A stretch of 64,000 nucleotides of DNA from Psilocybe azurescens. Lineage: Eukaryota; Basidiomycota; Agaricomycetes; Agaricales; Agrocybaceae. The stretch covers positions 248,001 to 312,000 of the forward strand of contig JAJIRX010000811.1 of the NCBI GenBank assembly GCA_023853785.1, written 5' to 3'. The translations under genes were made by a program, and so were the position numbers. Positions 45,800-56,234 of this stretch are shown here, piece by piece; position 1 is the first letter of the stretch, and every line of letters begins with the position of its first letter. Below the pieces are notes generated by a model, which did no database searches, had not been told where the DNA came from, and saw only the letters and a program-made list of their open reading frames with translations.

Positions 45800-47207
45800 C
45801 TACGTACATCTACTGAGCCTTTTTCTTCGCCTTTTGACCCCTCCAGCACTGCCAGACCTATGCGGCTGGCCCTGCACCACATGGACAGCAGGAGCTGGTG
45901 CCAACCAATGCACGCTTGCTACTCTTGCAGCAAATAGCACGCCGAGAACAGCGGCCGAGAGTGACGCCGCGCCGAGGGAGGTCAGAGGCGGGAAGTCGGC
46001 GTCGGCGTGCGGTTTGCGGGTGACGGAGAGGATCGGGGAGGAGAGGACGAGGGTGGTGTATGTATGCAGGGAGGCGAATGCGGGGTGGTTCGTCGTGCTG
46101 CTGTATATAAGAGCTATGTGCGAAGCAAGCGTTCAGTCAGACGACAAAGAATGATGATGATGATGCTATCACTGCTGGCGGCGACCCCTGTTTATCGAAA
46201 AAGAAAAAACAGCGGTCTTCGTCGTTCGAACATGTCTCATGTTTATTCCGTTGTTTCTTTGTCGAACAGCGGTTAAAAACCCTTTTAAGGTAATTTAAAG
46301 TTGCTGTTTGTCGTCCAAACGGTGGAATAACCACCAGACATGTTTAAATCAGTTTAGATGCCGCTGTTTCTTCCACTAACTGCGATCATCGCCAGCAGTG
46401 TATATATAGATAATCAATCAGTGACACTTACCGACGAGAGCACCTCCCCACACGTCGAGTGTGCCCACCCATCCTGCGCCCGCACGCAGCACAGGAGGCG
46501 TGCTCAGCGTCCAGTTTGGTGTCCATGCGGAGAGGGTGGCTGCGGTGAGCCCGCCGCCGCATGAGACGAGGGCTCCGATGATGAGGTGTGTTAGTGGTGA
46601 GTTCTGATATTCGGGGTGCACGTTGTGGGAGGAGGAGAGGAGGCCGAGGGTGGATGTTACTGCGTTTGTGCGCAGGAGGGCGTCTAGGGGCCAGAGGATG
46701 GTATCGAGAACTGGAGGGTATAGAAGCTATGTCTGGGTGAACAAACGACATAAGACAGGAAAACGCGTCGAAAACACGTACATCGGGTAAGATTTTGAAG
46801 ATGAGTATAACGACAAGATGGACTGAAATGTAGTTGGCAGCTGGGTAAAACGAGTAGAGCATAGGCGGGGGTAGCCCAAGCAAGAAATGTGATAGAAGCC
46901 CGCCTCCCCAACTCTGTATCGATCAGATTTCAGTCGTCCATCGTACATGTCATTAACGACCACGGAGATATAGCTGCGCATTACGCACCATCATCAAGAA
47001 TCCCGCAATATGGGTCCCCCACGAAAGCGGCGCAGCCGGTGACGCCCTCCGCGCATTCGCCTGGAAAATCATGGACACCCTCGCGGCATGCAACGTCGGT
47101 GCCAGCGCGAATGGGAACCACACGGGGTGCACCTTCGTGGTGTTGATGTAGACCAGGGCGTCCGCGATTGGAAGCAGGTAGTTAGCAACTGACAGTGCCA
47201 ATTCCAT
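45800..47207 (-). CDS. TRIC-like trimeric intracellular cation channel
   Basis: Exons 47207-46989, 46913-46782, 46726-46432 and 46113-45800 close to 319 residues. The N-terminus MELALSVANYLLPIADALVY is a first membrane helix. Exon 2 starts SWGGGLLSHFLLGLPPP and exon 3 contains ALVSCGGGLTAATLSAW: two glycine-rich GGG motifs in equivalent positions of an inverted two-half membrane topology, the hallmark of TRIC (TMEM38-type) potassium channels of the ER/SR membrane. Further helices are YISVHLVVILIFKILPD, LIYSSTTNHPAFASLHTY and LGAASLSAAVLGVLF, and the tail is basic (KRRRKR). The family in fungi is little studied; assignment rests on motif placement and length, so moderate confidence. No lesion was found. 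The gene is divergent from the decarboxylase/hydrolase gene. Confidence 0.68.
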
Positions 47208-47448
47208 GGTACTGTTGTTGCGGGTTATCTAAGTAAATTTAAGTACTTAAACTCTAAAGATGGGGGAAGGTAAGTGTGTTGTTACATGTGGCAAAGATTC
47301 CGACCGTTTCAAACTTCACACGCTAGTTAGCAATAGACGGCCCGCCTTGCCGCCATCATGCACGTCATCCATGCATTCTCTCATCCATCATCTTTCTATC
47401 GTATAAAGAGCTGAGCAATCTTTGATCTTTCCGACCTCCCAGGCCTCC

Positions 47449-49569
47449 ATGTCTCCTGCTACATTCCCACTAGGACAATCGCGCGTTGTCGCAGGCCGAT
47501 ATCCACCGCCAGGTTCCGATCCGCACGCCGATGCTATCCGCGAGCGCCGTGGTGAGCGAGGCATCACCCCCTCGATGCAAACCTGCTGCACGTCCCTCCT
47601 GTTGCTGGGGGTTCAACTCTCTCCTTGGTGCCGTACGGACGAAAGGGAATCTTCCAGGCGCTCTGCGTGAAATAATGGTAGGCTATTTATTTATTTGGGA
47701 TGATTGCTTCCATGATCCCTGTCTGTCACTGTCCTTTCCATGAACATGATCGCTGAAAAGACATGTGTGTAGATTCTCCGAGTGGCAGCGATTAATCATG
47801 CGACGTTTGAATGGATCCACCATGAGATCTTGGCTCGCCAAGAGGGATTGTCTACAGGCCAACTATACGCGATCCGGGACGTAGACACACCCCTCCCTCC
47901 CCACGCTACGATCTTCACACCGCTACACATCTCAGCACTCATATTCACGGATCATAGTACTCGTAATACTCGGATACCGATGGATATCATTCAGGGATTT
48001 AAAAATGAAATAAAGTCTTGGGTTGCGAAATCGGAGCCAACTTTGAGCGGAGAGGACGTTGATAAAAAGGTTGACGATCTGTATGTGGAGGCTGCGATGG
48101 TAGTTGCGTCATATAACATGGTGTCGCGTTTTTTGTTGGCTACGGACGTGGCTGGGCTGTCGGACATGGAGGTACCCTGGCCTGTGGATAAGAAAGAGGT
48201 ACGCTACTATTTCTCAAATTTACCACAACTTTCCCAAGTCCCAACGCCAACACACTTCGTTTGTTGTTCTATTCTATCCAGAAGTCAGAGATTTGACGAC
48301 AGCTCTTCGGGGGATTCTGTGATATGTACATTTTATATTCTATTTCTCGAACATTGTAACCAACTTTCCGATTGTAAATACTCAATTATTGACGATTCAA
48401 ATCAGCATTTCATCTCTCTGCCATCGTTCCCCGCAGCTCCAAGCCCAACGCACACGATCCATGCAGTAACTATCATTACGGACCCTTCCGCTCCGTGGCT
48501 GGTGTTCGCCAATTCTCTGCTCACAGATTGGACGATGTGGAGCTATGTGGTGCCGTACTTCCTGGATCTTCCCAGCTCAGGCTCGAGTCCAGGCTCTGAC
48601 TCGGCCTCCGAATCTGCCTCTGCGTCTAATGACACAGCGGCGTCAAATACAAGGACGAAAGCAAAGACGACGACCTACAACGTTCTGTTGCACTCACAAA
48701 GAGGCCATGGGCGCTCCACCCTTCCTCCTCCCACTGAGGAGGGCGATACTATGCATAATAGAAGGAGGATAACTATCCCCTTCTAGCGCACGACATCGCG
48801 CATCTTCTCGACGCGCTCCACATCGCGCAGCCTGTGCAGTCGGTTGTGGGGTGTCGCAGGGCGGTGCTGCTGCGCTTGCCTTTGGGGCGTTGTACGGGCA
48901 TGGAACTAACTCTAACGCAAAGACGAGGAGCATCGTCGCGTGCGATACGGCGCCGCGTACGCCAGCGGGGAATAAGGAGGCTTGGGAAGAGCGGATCCGC
49001 CTAGTCTATGGGTCCGTTGACAACACTGCGACTCGGAATAGCGGTGACACTGATTACGCTGAGAGGGTGGGCATGCGCACGCTGGCTAAGGTCACTGTTC
49101 CGCGATGGTTCCCGCCCGGATCTCTCTGCAACCCTGATAGCGGTGCCGGTGCCTCTTCTCGAGCTCAAGACTATGCTCATGCTAACACGCATGCGCATGC
49201 AACGAGACGCACAGAATGGGTCGAGCGTATGATTCAGCGTACTAATCCTGTCGGATTCGCAGAGGGCGCGCGGGCGCTTAGCGAATACAATCTCCTTGAC
49301 TCAGACCCAGACTCGGACTTGAGCCCCGGCGAACGTCTATTTGAGAGTAAATTGGGAGGGTGCTCCTCGTTGCGGGGAGCTTGGATGGGGGTGGGAGAGT
49401 TGGGGAGGGGTTGAAGGGTCTTTGTAGTAGTTGGACTTCTGAAGGGGGTGAAAGCAAAGGCGGCGCTTATGTTGAGTATGTGGAGGTTGGTGGGGCGGGG
49501 CATCTTCCTATGATTGATGCTCCTGAGATGTTTTGTGAGGTCCTCGGCCGATGGCTTCAAGGAGTTTAA
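47449..49569 (+). CDS. Carboxymuconolactone decarboxylase-like / alpha-beta hydrolase fusion (several frameshifts)
   Basis: Exons 47449-47677, 47773-48198 and 48406-49569. The N-terminal half is AhpD/CMD-like: DANLLHVPPVAGG, SLLGAVRTKGNLPGALREIM, ILRVAAINHATFEWIHHEIL, then VDDLYVEAAMVVASYNMVSR. The C-terminal half is an alpha/beta hydrolase: LLTDWTMWSYVVPYF, HSQRGHG, VVGVSQGGAAALAFGALYG (nucleophile elbow GVSQGG), APRTPAGNKEAWEERI and VEVGGAGHLPMID (catalytic His region). The fusion recalls bacterial PcaL, which joins 4-carboxymuconolactone decarboxylase and enol-lactone hydrolase, though with the domain order reversed. Five one-base losses interrupt the frame: two in exon 1 (near 47568 and 47610) and three in exon 3 (near 48781, 48848 and 49355), most in C or G runs; exon sums fit exactly. 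Repaired length is about 607 aa. Likely sequence errors or a very recent pseudogene. Confidence 0.78.
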
Positions 49570-49894
49570 ATGTGATGACATGTAGAGGTCAATGTTAATG
49601 GTCGCTCTGAAATCATCAGTAGGAAGTCTGTCAAGCTTCTGTGTGATTTGCTATGACTAAAACTGGCAACGATGGAGTTAATCGGAGCTTATATATACAG
49701 CATTTGTCTCTTTAGTCAGATGCAATTGTGTAAACAACCAAAACATGACTACATCTACCTCGGTGCTCTAGAGACTACTGGGAAAGGGCTGACACCGGGG
49801 GCTCGCCGTTCTCCTTTCTTCTGGTAACGTTGGACTCCGAGTTAGATGTGAGAGCTGAGATCCCCGTCTGAATTCAAAACATGACAGAATCCCT

Positions 49895-50210
49895 CCATCA
49901 GTGGTTCACGGACACTGGATCAAAGGCGCAGATACTATTGACCATAAACTCGTATACCACATTGCCAAATCTCATTGCTTGTATTGGAGCGAGTCGTTTC
50001 GTCAATGTCTCTTAACGTGTATCATAAGTGGACTCTGTCCTCAATCCCCCTTCTTTCTGAATATGTACACCAACTTTTCCATGGTTGCAGGCGCAGAAAA
50101 AGGGTAAACGACTTGGTATCATCAGTACACCCAGAGTAGCTATTACTACAACTGACGATAATGATCACTGTCCAGAATTGATGCTGTTGCTACCCTGGTC
50201 GAAGTAGTAT
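49895..50210 (+). pseudogene. PI-PLC-like relic, copy 4 (exons 6, 8 and part of 9)
   Basis: GTTCACGGACACTGGATCAA, with codons for LVYHIAKSH, corresponds to the DPGHW...LVYNVAESQ block of exon 6 in copy 1. TTTTCCATGGTTGCAGGCGC then AAAAAGGGTAAACGACTTGG corresponds to exon 8 of copy 1 (PWLQARKGKRFG). A last piece, CTACCCTGGTCGAAGTAGTA, resembles exon 9. Exon 7 is missing and frames are broken. Confidence 0.7.
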
Positions 50211-51049
50211 GTCTTTGAGACAATTCTGTGCCCGAGATATTCGATAACATTCTGGCTTTTTTACGGTGCCCGGGAACCACAAACCGTACGATGATCGAGG
50301 AACGCCGTAATAGAGCTAGGTGAGGGTGCTCATCATTTTTATCAAAACCCTGCTCACACGACGCTCATTTCTGGATCGCAATTTTTCGGGCTTGCCGCCA
50401 GCAGGATTCAGCCAAATATAAGTCTTTGTCTTTATTTTTGCTTTACTGTGGGCCTTATCGGATTACTGTACGATTCTTCCATTCAGTGACGACTTCTCTG
50501 AATGAATTCTTCATGGTTGGGAACGAGGTCTGCATAACTTACTGGGTGTTGTTTGCTTCTCGTAGTGCCTTGATTAGAACCTTGTAACCTTCGCGGGTGC
50601 CCCTAGCCCTCATCTTATTATTTATGCCTCAGATAGTTAACAATGGATCAGCGACGGCAAGAACCCCGCGTGGACGATCTTAAGGCGGCATTGTTGCCGA
50701 TTTCCAAAAATAAAAATAAAATCGAAAATGTTAAAAAAGGATGTTCGGATGGATGGATGGCGATTTTACGGTCTCACTATAGGAACTCTCCGGTCCGTCG
50801 ACGGTTTGACAGACCTGTCAAACTGTCAAGCCTCGACGGGAACCCCCAGCCCTCTTACAGGTTTGACGTTCTGAACGCCCATAAGAGGTTCATAGATCTC
50901 ACTGGGTCAAGGAGAAGGGAGCCTTTTAATTTTATCCAGGTTTTCAAGAGTGGTTTTTCTGCCTCAAGGACAAGGGAGTATTTTATTTTTACTTGGGTGT
51001 GTAAACTGTACGGAGCAACGTATTTTTATCTACTTAGGTACTATTGCTT
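50211..51049. other. Unassigned region with a nested hairpin
   Basis: An open frame of 141 codons at 50643-51068 begins MDQRRQEPRVDD but has no recognisable domain, and it contains the hairpin at 50795-50839. It may be part of the LINE remnant's surroundings. No gene is assigned. Confidence 0.35.
50795..50839. repeat. Nested inverted repeat
   Basis: Outer arms CCGTCGA (50795-50801) and TCGACGG (50833-50839) enclose a perfect inner stem GTTTGACAG-AC-CTGTCAAAC (50804-50823), followed by ACTGTCAAG. It could fold into an alternative hairpin in DNA or RNA. Confidence 0.7.
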
Positions 51050-51610
51050 TCCTTTGAAGTCAGGGTGACGGAAAACATTGACCTGCGTAAACTCCTTTAA
51101 TGTGTGATACACACAAGCTGCCAATGTTGGCAGAATGTCGTCCATCCTGCACAACAGTCCGAGCAGGTATAAGCTGTTTGCTCCTTCCAACAAATTCCAA
51201 CGACATTTGGGCCTGAGACGTTTTGCTGTCAAAACCAATCCCATTATCTGTTCCATGAGGTTGTCTGAGACGACTTCACAAAGGAATATGGCTTGTTGCT
51301 CATCTTCGACTGAGCTTCTACATAGACCGCACATCCCGAATTCTCTTGCGATCCTGTTCTGTCGGCGTGTCGCATGGCGGAGTTTCTCCACCGCAAGACC
51401 ATGATCCGAGCAAACCAAGTCGGAGAAATTAGAAACCCGTTCGCGAAAACCAGAGCTTGGGGAAAATCATCTCTCAAAATTTGGATTTGAGATCGGTGTT
51501 GGAGAGTTTTTAAGGGACGGATTTTGCTATAGCCCATTTCAAAAATCAGACACCCTGACCGCACCTATTGAAAGTGGGCTTGATCATAATCGTCTCTTAG
51601 GTTCTAATTT
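51050..51610 (-). mobile_element. Remnant of a non-LTR (LINE-type) retrotransposon 3' end
   Basis: The minus strand encodes, in two frames, a conserved tail seen after the reverse transcriptase of mushroom LINE elements: RSGCLIFEMGYSKIRPLK, then KLRHATRRQNRIAREF, and a zinc-ribbon-like CGLCRSSVEDEQQAIFLCE. The reverse transcriptase itself is absent, and frameshifts break the reading near 51400, so it is an inactive 5'-truncated fragment. Confidence 0.6.
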
Positions 51611-51806
51611 TGTTCGTCGCCTCGCAGTTTCGACTTTTGCTGCTTATAGATCATCATATCCTCCATTTGATATTGCTGTATTTCTCTGAATGCTCGCATA
51701 TACTATTGGGGCATTGTGGCCATGGATCGGGGGAATGAATCTTCCAGATAACTTTCGGCTCCTATTCCATGATGAACCATTTTGAGGTAATTGTCGTGCA
51801 TGCTGT

Positions 51807-51821
51807 GCGTTTCAATCGGGG
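51807..51821 (+). promoter_or_regulatory. Shared upstream motif of the membrane family (M5)
   Basis: GCGTTTCAATCGGGG lies 113-127 nt before the M5 ATG and is followed by GATATATTTTG at 51834. It is identical to the M3 copy. Confidence 0.65.
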
Positions 51822-51933
51822 CATTGTCGACAAGATATATTTTGAGTCGTTTAACCGTCCTCTCCCCCGTTGCCCCACTTTTCCTGAATATCCTGTTCTT
51901 GTCTTTCACTCGGGCTTCCCGTCAGCTGGTCCA

Positions 51934-53276
51934 ATGATTAACCCTGTGCCATCTGCTCCTCAGAAGCAGCAGATCGATTCGTTCACACCCATGACTCTTC
52001 TTTCACCAGACGTGGGGTTTCAGGAAACGACTGCGGCTTACGTTTTCGTTGCATGCAGTTCTGTGAGCATGCCTGATCAACCTGTTATCCCCTCGTCCTA
52101 CTCACTCTTTGTACACCGAGAATCGCATACTGATAAGAATAATCTAGATTTTGATATGGGATGTTTTGGATAACTTGAGGGACGACTATGCTCTGTTACA
52201 CGACTATCGCATCAGACTTCCCACAGTTGTATACTTTATATCCAGGTATTTCTTCCAATTGTCCGACAGCTATTATACCTTGTCTCATCACGTCTCATCA
52301 TCAACAAGATTTTTATCTATGAGTTATGTCCTTTTGGACACTGTCTTTCAAAGTAAATGTCACTCCTTATTTAGAACATAAGATTCAAGGCTGATCCGCA
52401 CCGTCAGCTGCACAAATTGCAGATTGTAAACGTTTCGAATATTGGATGGCCTGGGTATGGACTGCCGCCATCGCATCTACTTCTCTGCTCTTTACACTCC
52501 GAGTTAGAGCTATCTTCGAAGGAAACAAATACATCACTGTATTTTTGGGCTACTTTGGATTCTTGTCCTGGGGGCATCTTTGTCAACAACGCTGGGAGAC
52601 ACGGCGGGGCACAAAGGATCGACGAGATATTGTGTCAATAAATATTATGCAGGGTATGTCGCAAGCTCTGCCATTGCCCCGTTGGTCAACGACACTCTGG
52701 TTTTTCTTGCGATCTCCTGGCGGCTGATGCAAAATGCGCTTGTCGGCTATGGCAGCAAATTTTGCATTTGGTCTATGGTATCCGGTCGATATATGCCCGC
52801 CTTCTCGCAAGCGCTGTTGAGAGACGGACAGGTTTACTATCTGTAAGATAAATCACATCTAGAAATTTGCACTAAACTTATCATGCTATGCTCTTCTCAG
52901 AACTACTGTCACCACCAATATTTTAACGGTTATCCTCATGTTCGTCAATCCCGTACCTGTGGTGTATCGTACGTTGCTTGGGGGACCTAACATGGTGCTC
53001 ATGAATATCATGGCGTGTCGTGTCTTCAGAAAGACAAAACTGGGAGCTTTCGCCTCCAGTACGATGCCAAATGATTCAAAGTATGGTCAATATCCAGCCG
53101 CAACAGACCGCGGGAATGAGGCCCATATATCCCCTATTGTTTTCAGCAAACCTACTCCACAGATAAATCCATTTAATAATACAAGCAACATCACCACTAA
53201 TCACGATACACATGAACTTGCAGTCGAACATAATGCCCGAACGACTACAGAACACGTCCAGTTTACGCAATGTTGA
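51934..53276 (+). CDS. Multi-pass membrane protein, family copy M5 (frameshift)
   Basis: Exons 51934-52062, 52148-52245, 52309-52352, 52408-52842 and 52901-53276. N-terminus MINPVPSAPQKQQ, then SPDVGFQETTAAYVFVAC, IWDVLDNLRDDYALL, LPTVVYFISR, IASTSLLFTLRVRAIFEGNK, IAPLVNDTLVFLAISWRLM, LLRDGQVYYL and MVLMNIMACRVFRKTKLG. In exon 4, GTATTTTTGGGC has five T where the family reading VFFGLLW needs six; exon 4 is 435 nt instead of 436 and the total is one short of a multiple of three. Repaired length is 360 aa. It is the only copy on the plus strand. Function unknown. Confidence 0.82.
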
Positions 53277-53903
53277 GTGTGGCTCTGGAGAAAAATCACT
53301 TAACGAGGTAATTAAGCCCAAATAACTATATTTCGCCTTGTATATTGCTAATATTACTGGCTGTGACCTCACCGCAGAATTACATAGGGCAGATATTTTA
53401 AGTTATTCGTTAAGGGAGAAGGATTTATTGCGGTCAACTGCCAATGATAGCGTTAACTATCATTTTGAATGCCAGGCCTGAGTCCTGCTTACTCTGATCT
53501 TTCTAAGCGTACCTCGAATATCCATATCGCCTTAAGAACCCTCTTCACTTGGCTCAATCGCGCATCGTAGCAGTATATTAACCTTCATACGGACTCCATG
53601 TACACACACTGGTACTCGAGGCATAGCCCCTCTCAATACTAACTAATTCGAATCTCGCGTGGGGTGATTTGCGGGGGAAGGGGAAATTTTCAGGACACTT
53701 TCGGACTGAAATCATGGTCGACCACGGGATCGTTGTCGGATATGATGCCTTGTACTTACTGCATCTTCCTACTTCAAGTTCACCATCAAAGTATCCCTCT
53801 ACTTCTACCTCACAGCACCAAATCCTCGATATCTCCCATGGGCCTCATGCTAATAAAAGAGGAGAACTAAAAGAGCCGAATATATGATTTTACGTTGGGG
53901 ATG
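53277..53903. other. 3' flank of M5, no gene recognised
   Basis: A short frame at 53669-53887 (serine-rich) is unrecognised. Nothing else is supported. Confidence 0.4.
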
Positions 53904-54085
53904 GCGTGCGGGCGCTTAGAAATCATGATCTGCTTGTCAATCTCGGGCGACATTAAGGTCGGTGGGCAGTTATCTGAGAGTAAATCTGAATATGTGTGCT
54001 CTTCGTTACGGGAAGTATGGATGGCGGAGGGAAGGTTGTGGAGGGGTTAAGAGGTCTTAGTGGAAATTGTAAGGCGGCTTCTACC
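53904..54085 (+). pseudogene. Relic of the decarboxylase/hydrolase 3' end
   Basis: GCGTGCGGGCGCTTAGA, TGAGAGTAAAT, GTGCTCTTCGTTACGGG and GAGGGGTTAAGAGGTCTT parallel 49266-49425 (GCGCGCGGGCGCTTAGC, TGAGAGTAAAT, GTGCTCCTCGTTGCGGG, GAGGGGTTGAAGGGTCTT). It has many substitutions and no open frame. Confidence 0.7.
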
Positions 54086-56136
54086 CTTATAAGAGGTCAG
54101 GGTGAGGAAAATGGTCTGCCTGCTTGATGTTCTATATTTTGATTTTTCCTTGGGTGTGTTCTGTATCTGAAGATGGTATCTATGTTGTAAGCACCTTCTC
54201 TGTCGGAGAACAGTGGAGTCCGCATGCAAAGGTCTCAGGCCTATTAGCTGGGACTATCTATCAAACTTTGTTAGATTGCTCTAAGATTAGTCTTTGAGGT
54301 GATTTGTCGGCTCCCATGACTATAATTGATATTATTTATTCCAAATTTCAATACATTTACAGAGCATCGATGTGAAATGTCAGAGAAAATAGAATTAATT
54401 CGGAATAAAATACAGGTTTCATTGGGCAAATGCCAGATATAATATTTATTGGGTTTTTAAGGCATTTATTGTGATATTTCAAGCACCCTTTCTTCCCCAC
54501 CTCCCCACTCTTTGGCTGCTATTGTAGTGTTTTATCTCTTTTCTTCTATGCCCTGGCCAACGACTATCCGAGGATCGATTAAAATGCTCGCGTGTGCTCT
54601 ACTTTCATTTTTTACGGAATACGACACAGTTTGCCAGGCTATGGAGTGTCCTACTGTTGGCGCGCCCTTGTTGTTGAGTGCGCTGAATATTCAACACCGC
54701 AAATCATTGGAGATGGTAAGCTTCGACCTTTGATATGCTATGAGAAACCTCATTTGACCTTGCCATGATGTTCTTGGTCTTTAGCTTGCACCGATGACAA
54801 TGTTCGGAGTCTGGGCATCTGTCGGCTTATTTTACTGAAGCTTACTAACGTCTAATATCACTCAGATGGCACGTATACACACAGAGATCTGTCTCAGCTA
54901 GCTGGGGACTTTGTCTTATCCTCGTCATTAAGAGAACATTGGAAGGGCTGGATGAATATGTGCTACGTGTGAGTACAGCAATTGATATCGATTGGGTAGA
55001 TAAAGTTAGATTAATCCTGTGAAACTAGGAACACATCCAAATTTTTGGGCCAGAAGTTCTCTCCTTGGCATACTCAGTCCCAAGACTAGTGGTTCTGGCC
55101 TTCTACTACAGGGAAATGTTGGTGTCAACTGACTCAGGAACGGTGCAAATCATCATACGAGCATCGTTGCTTCTCATTCCTGAGGTACTATCGTCGACTC
55201 ACAAAGCACAGAGGATATATAGGAAGCTTTTTACCCAGCAAGCGAGGTGTGCAAAATTTCTCCACAGAGCATTAAGGCTCTCTGAGGTCTCCTGCCTTGC
55301 TCATGGTGTTTTACTACCAGAAGGTCGGTGGGGCTGATTGAAAATGCCGTTTAGGAGTTGGAAAGGGGTAGTCTTGGGAGGATTTTATGTTGAATGTAAT
55401 GAGCTCATTTTAGCAGCGTACTCTGATTCAATGAAACTCATACCCTAGAGGCAACCTAGAGGTCGCATTTTATTGCGCCACACCAACGCCACACAAAGGT
55501 GATTGTGAGAGTTGTATCCCAAGCAGGAAATAATTCGGCAAGAGTCGGCAATCAGGGCAATTGATGTCGGCGGTCCTCCGAGTCACCGTCCTTAACTCGT
55601 AACCATTCTCTGGTGGATATCTGTAGCATATGTAAGAGTTTATCAAACAATGCAATAAACAAGAGTTAAAGCAGAAGTACTATCACAGTCAGTCATAATA
55701 TCGAGTAGTCGCTCCGCTTTTTAACTTTTAAGACGGAACGACTGTGGCTGTGCCCGGCAGCAATTGTACTCTGTCTTCCATCACCCACGGTCTGTAGAGG
55801 GTCTTTTGTCTGCTTTTCACCAGTATGTACCATGCAAAATAGCTCTCAGCTACTCCATATAAGCTATATGTCTCGCAGATATTCGATCATTCGGGAGTGG
55901 ATGGTCGACAACTAGGACTTCAGGCGAATTTTCATGCCAGCTGATGTTCCCATCTGTGACAGCTGCACAGCACAAAGCCACACCTGACAGTAGTCGAGTA
56001 CACCTGGACTCTGGACTGTGTACCTCGCAAGTCATGGGATAAGAGCGTGACGGTAACCCAATTTTGACTCATAATCTAGTGGGTTGCAGCATAGGTGTCC
56101 CACGGGTCTTTATGCGGTGCCGGATGTCAGTAAACG
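54086..56136. other. Two-kilobase region without a recognised gene
   Basis: Frames at 54512-54733 and 55065-55337 are unrecognised; each could be an exon of an unknown gene, as GTRAGT-type donors and AG acceptors occur, but I cannot link them. 55440-56130 shows no coding signal. Confidence 0.4.
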
Positions 56137-56145
56137 TATAAAAGG
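56137..56145 (+). promoter_or_regulatory. TATA box of the vWA-domain gene
   Basis: TATAAAAGG about 98 nt before the ATG at 56235, followed by a pyrimidine-rich tract (CATTCTTCTTCTCC), typical of a basidiomycete core promoter. Confidence 0.65.
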
Positions 56146-56234
56146 CGAGCAAATCTGCCCCAAACTCTCAACTTCTTGCCCATTCTTCTTCTCCACCAAT
56201 CAGCTCTTATATTTTATACTCTAACATTGTCTTC

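Noticed and set aside
46137..46334. Frames inside the TRIC-like gene between 46114 and 46431
   Set aside because: They lie in the intron between exons 3 and 4 and are not conserved; the exon join across it restores frame exactly.
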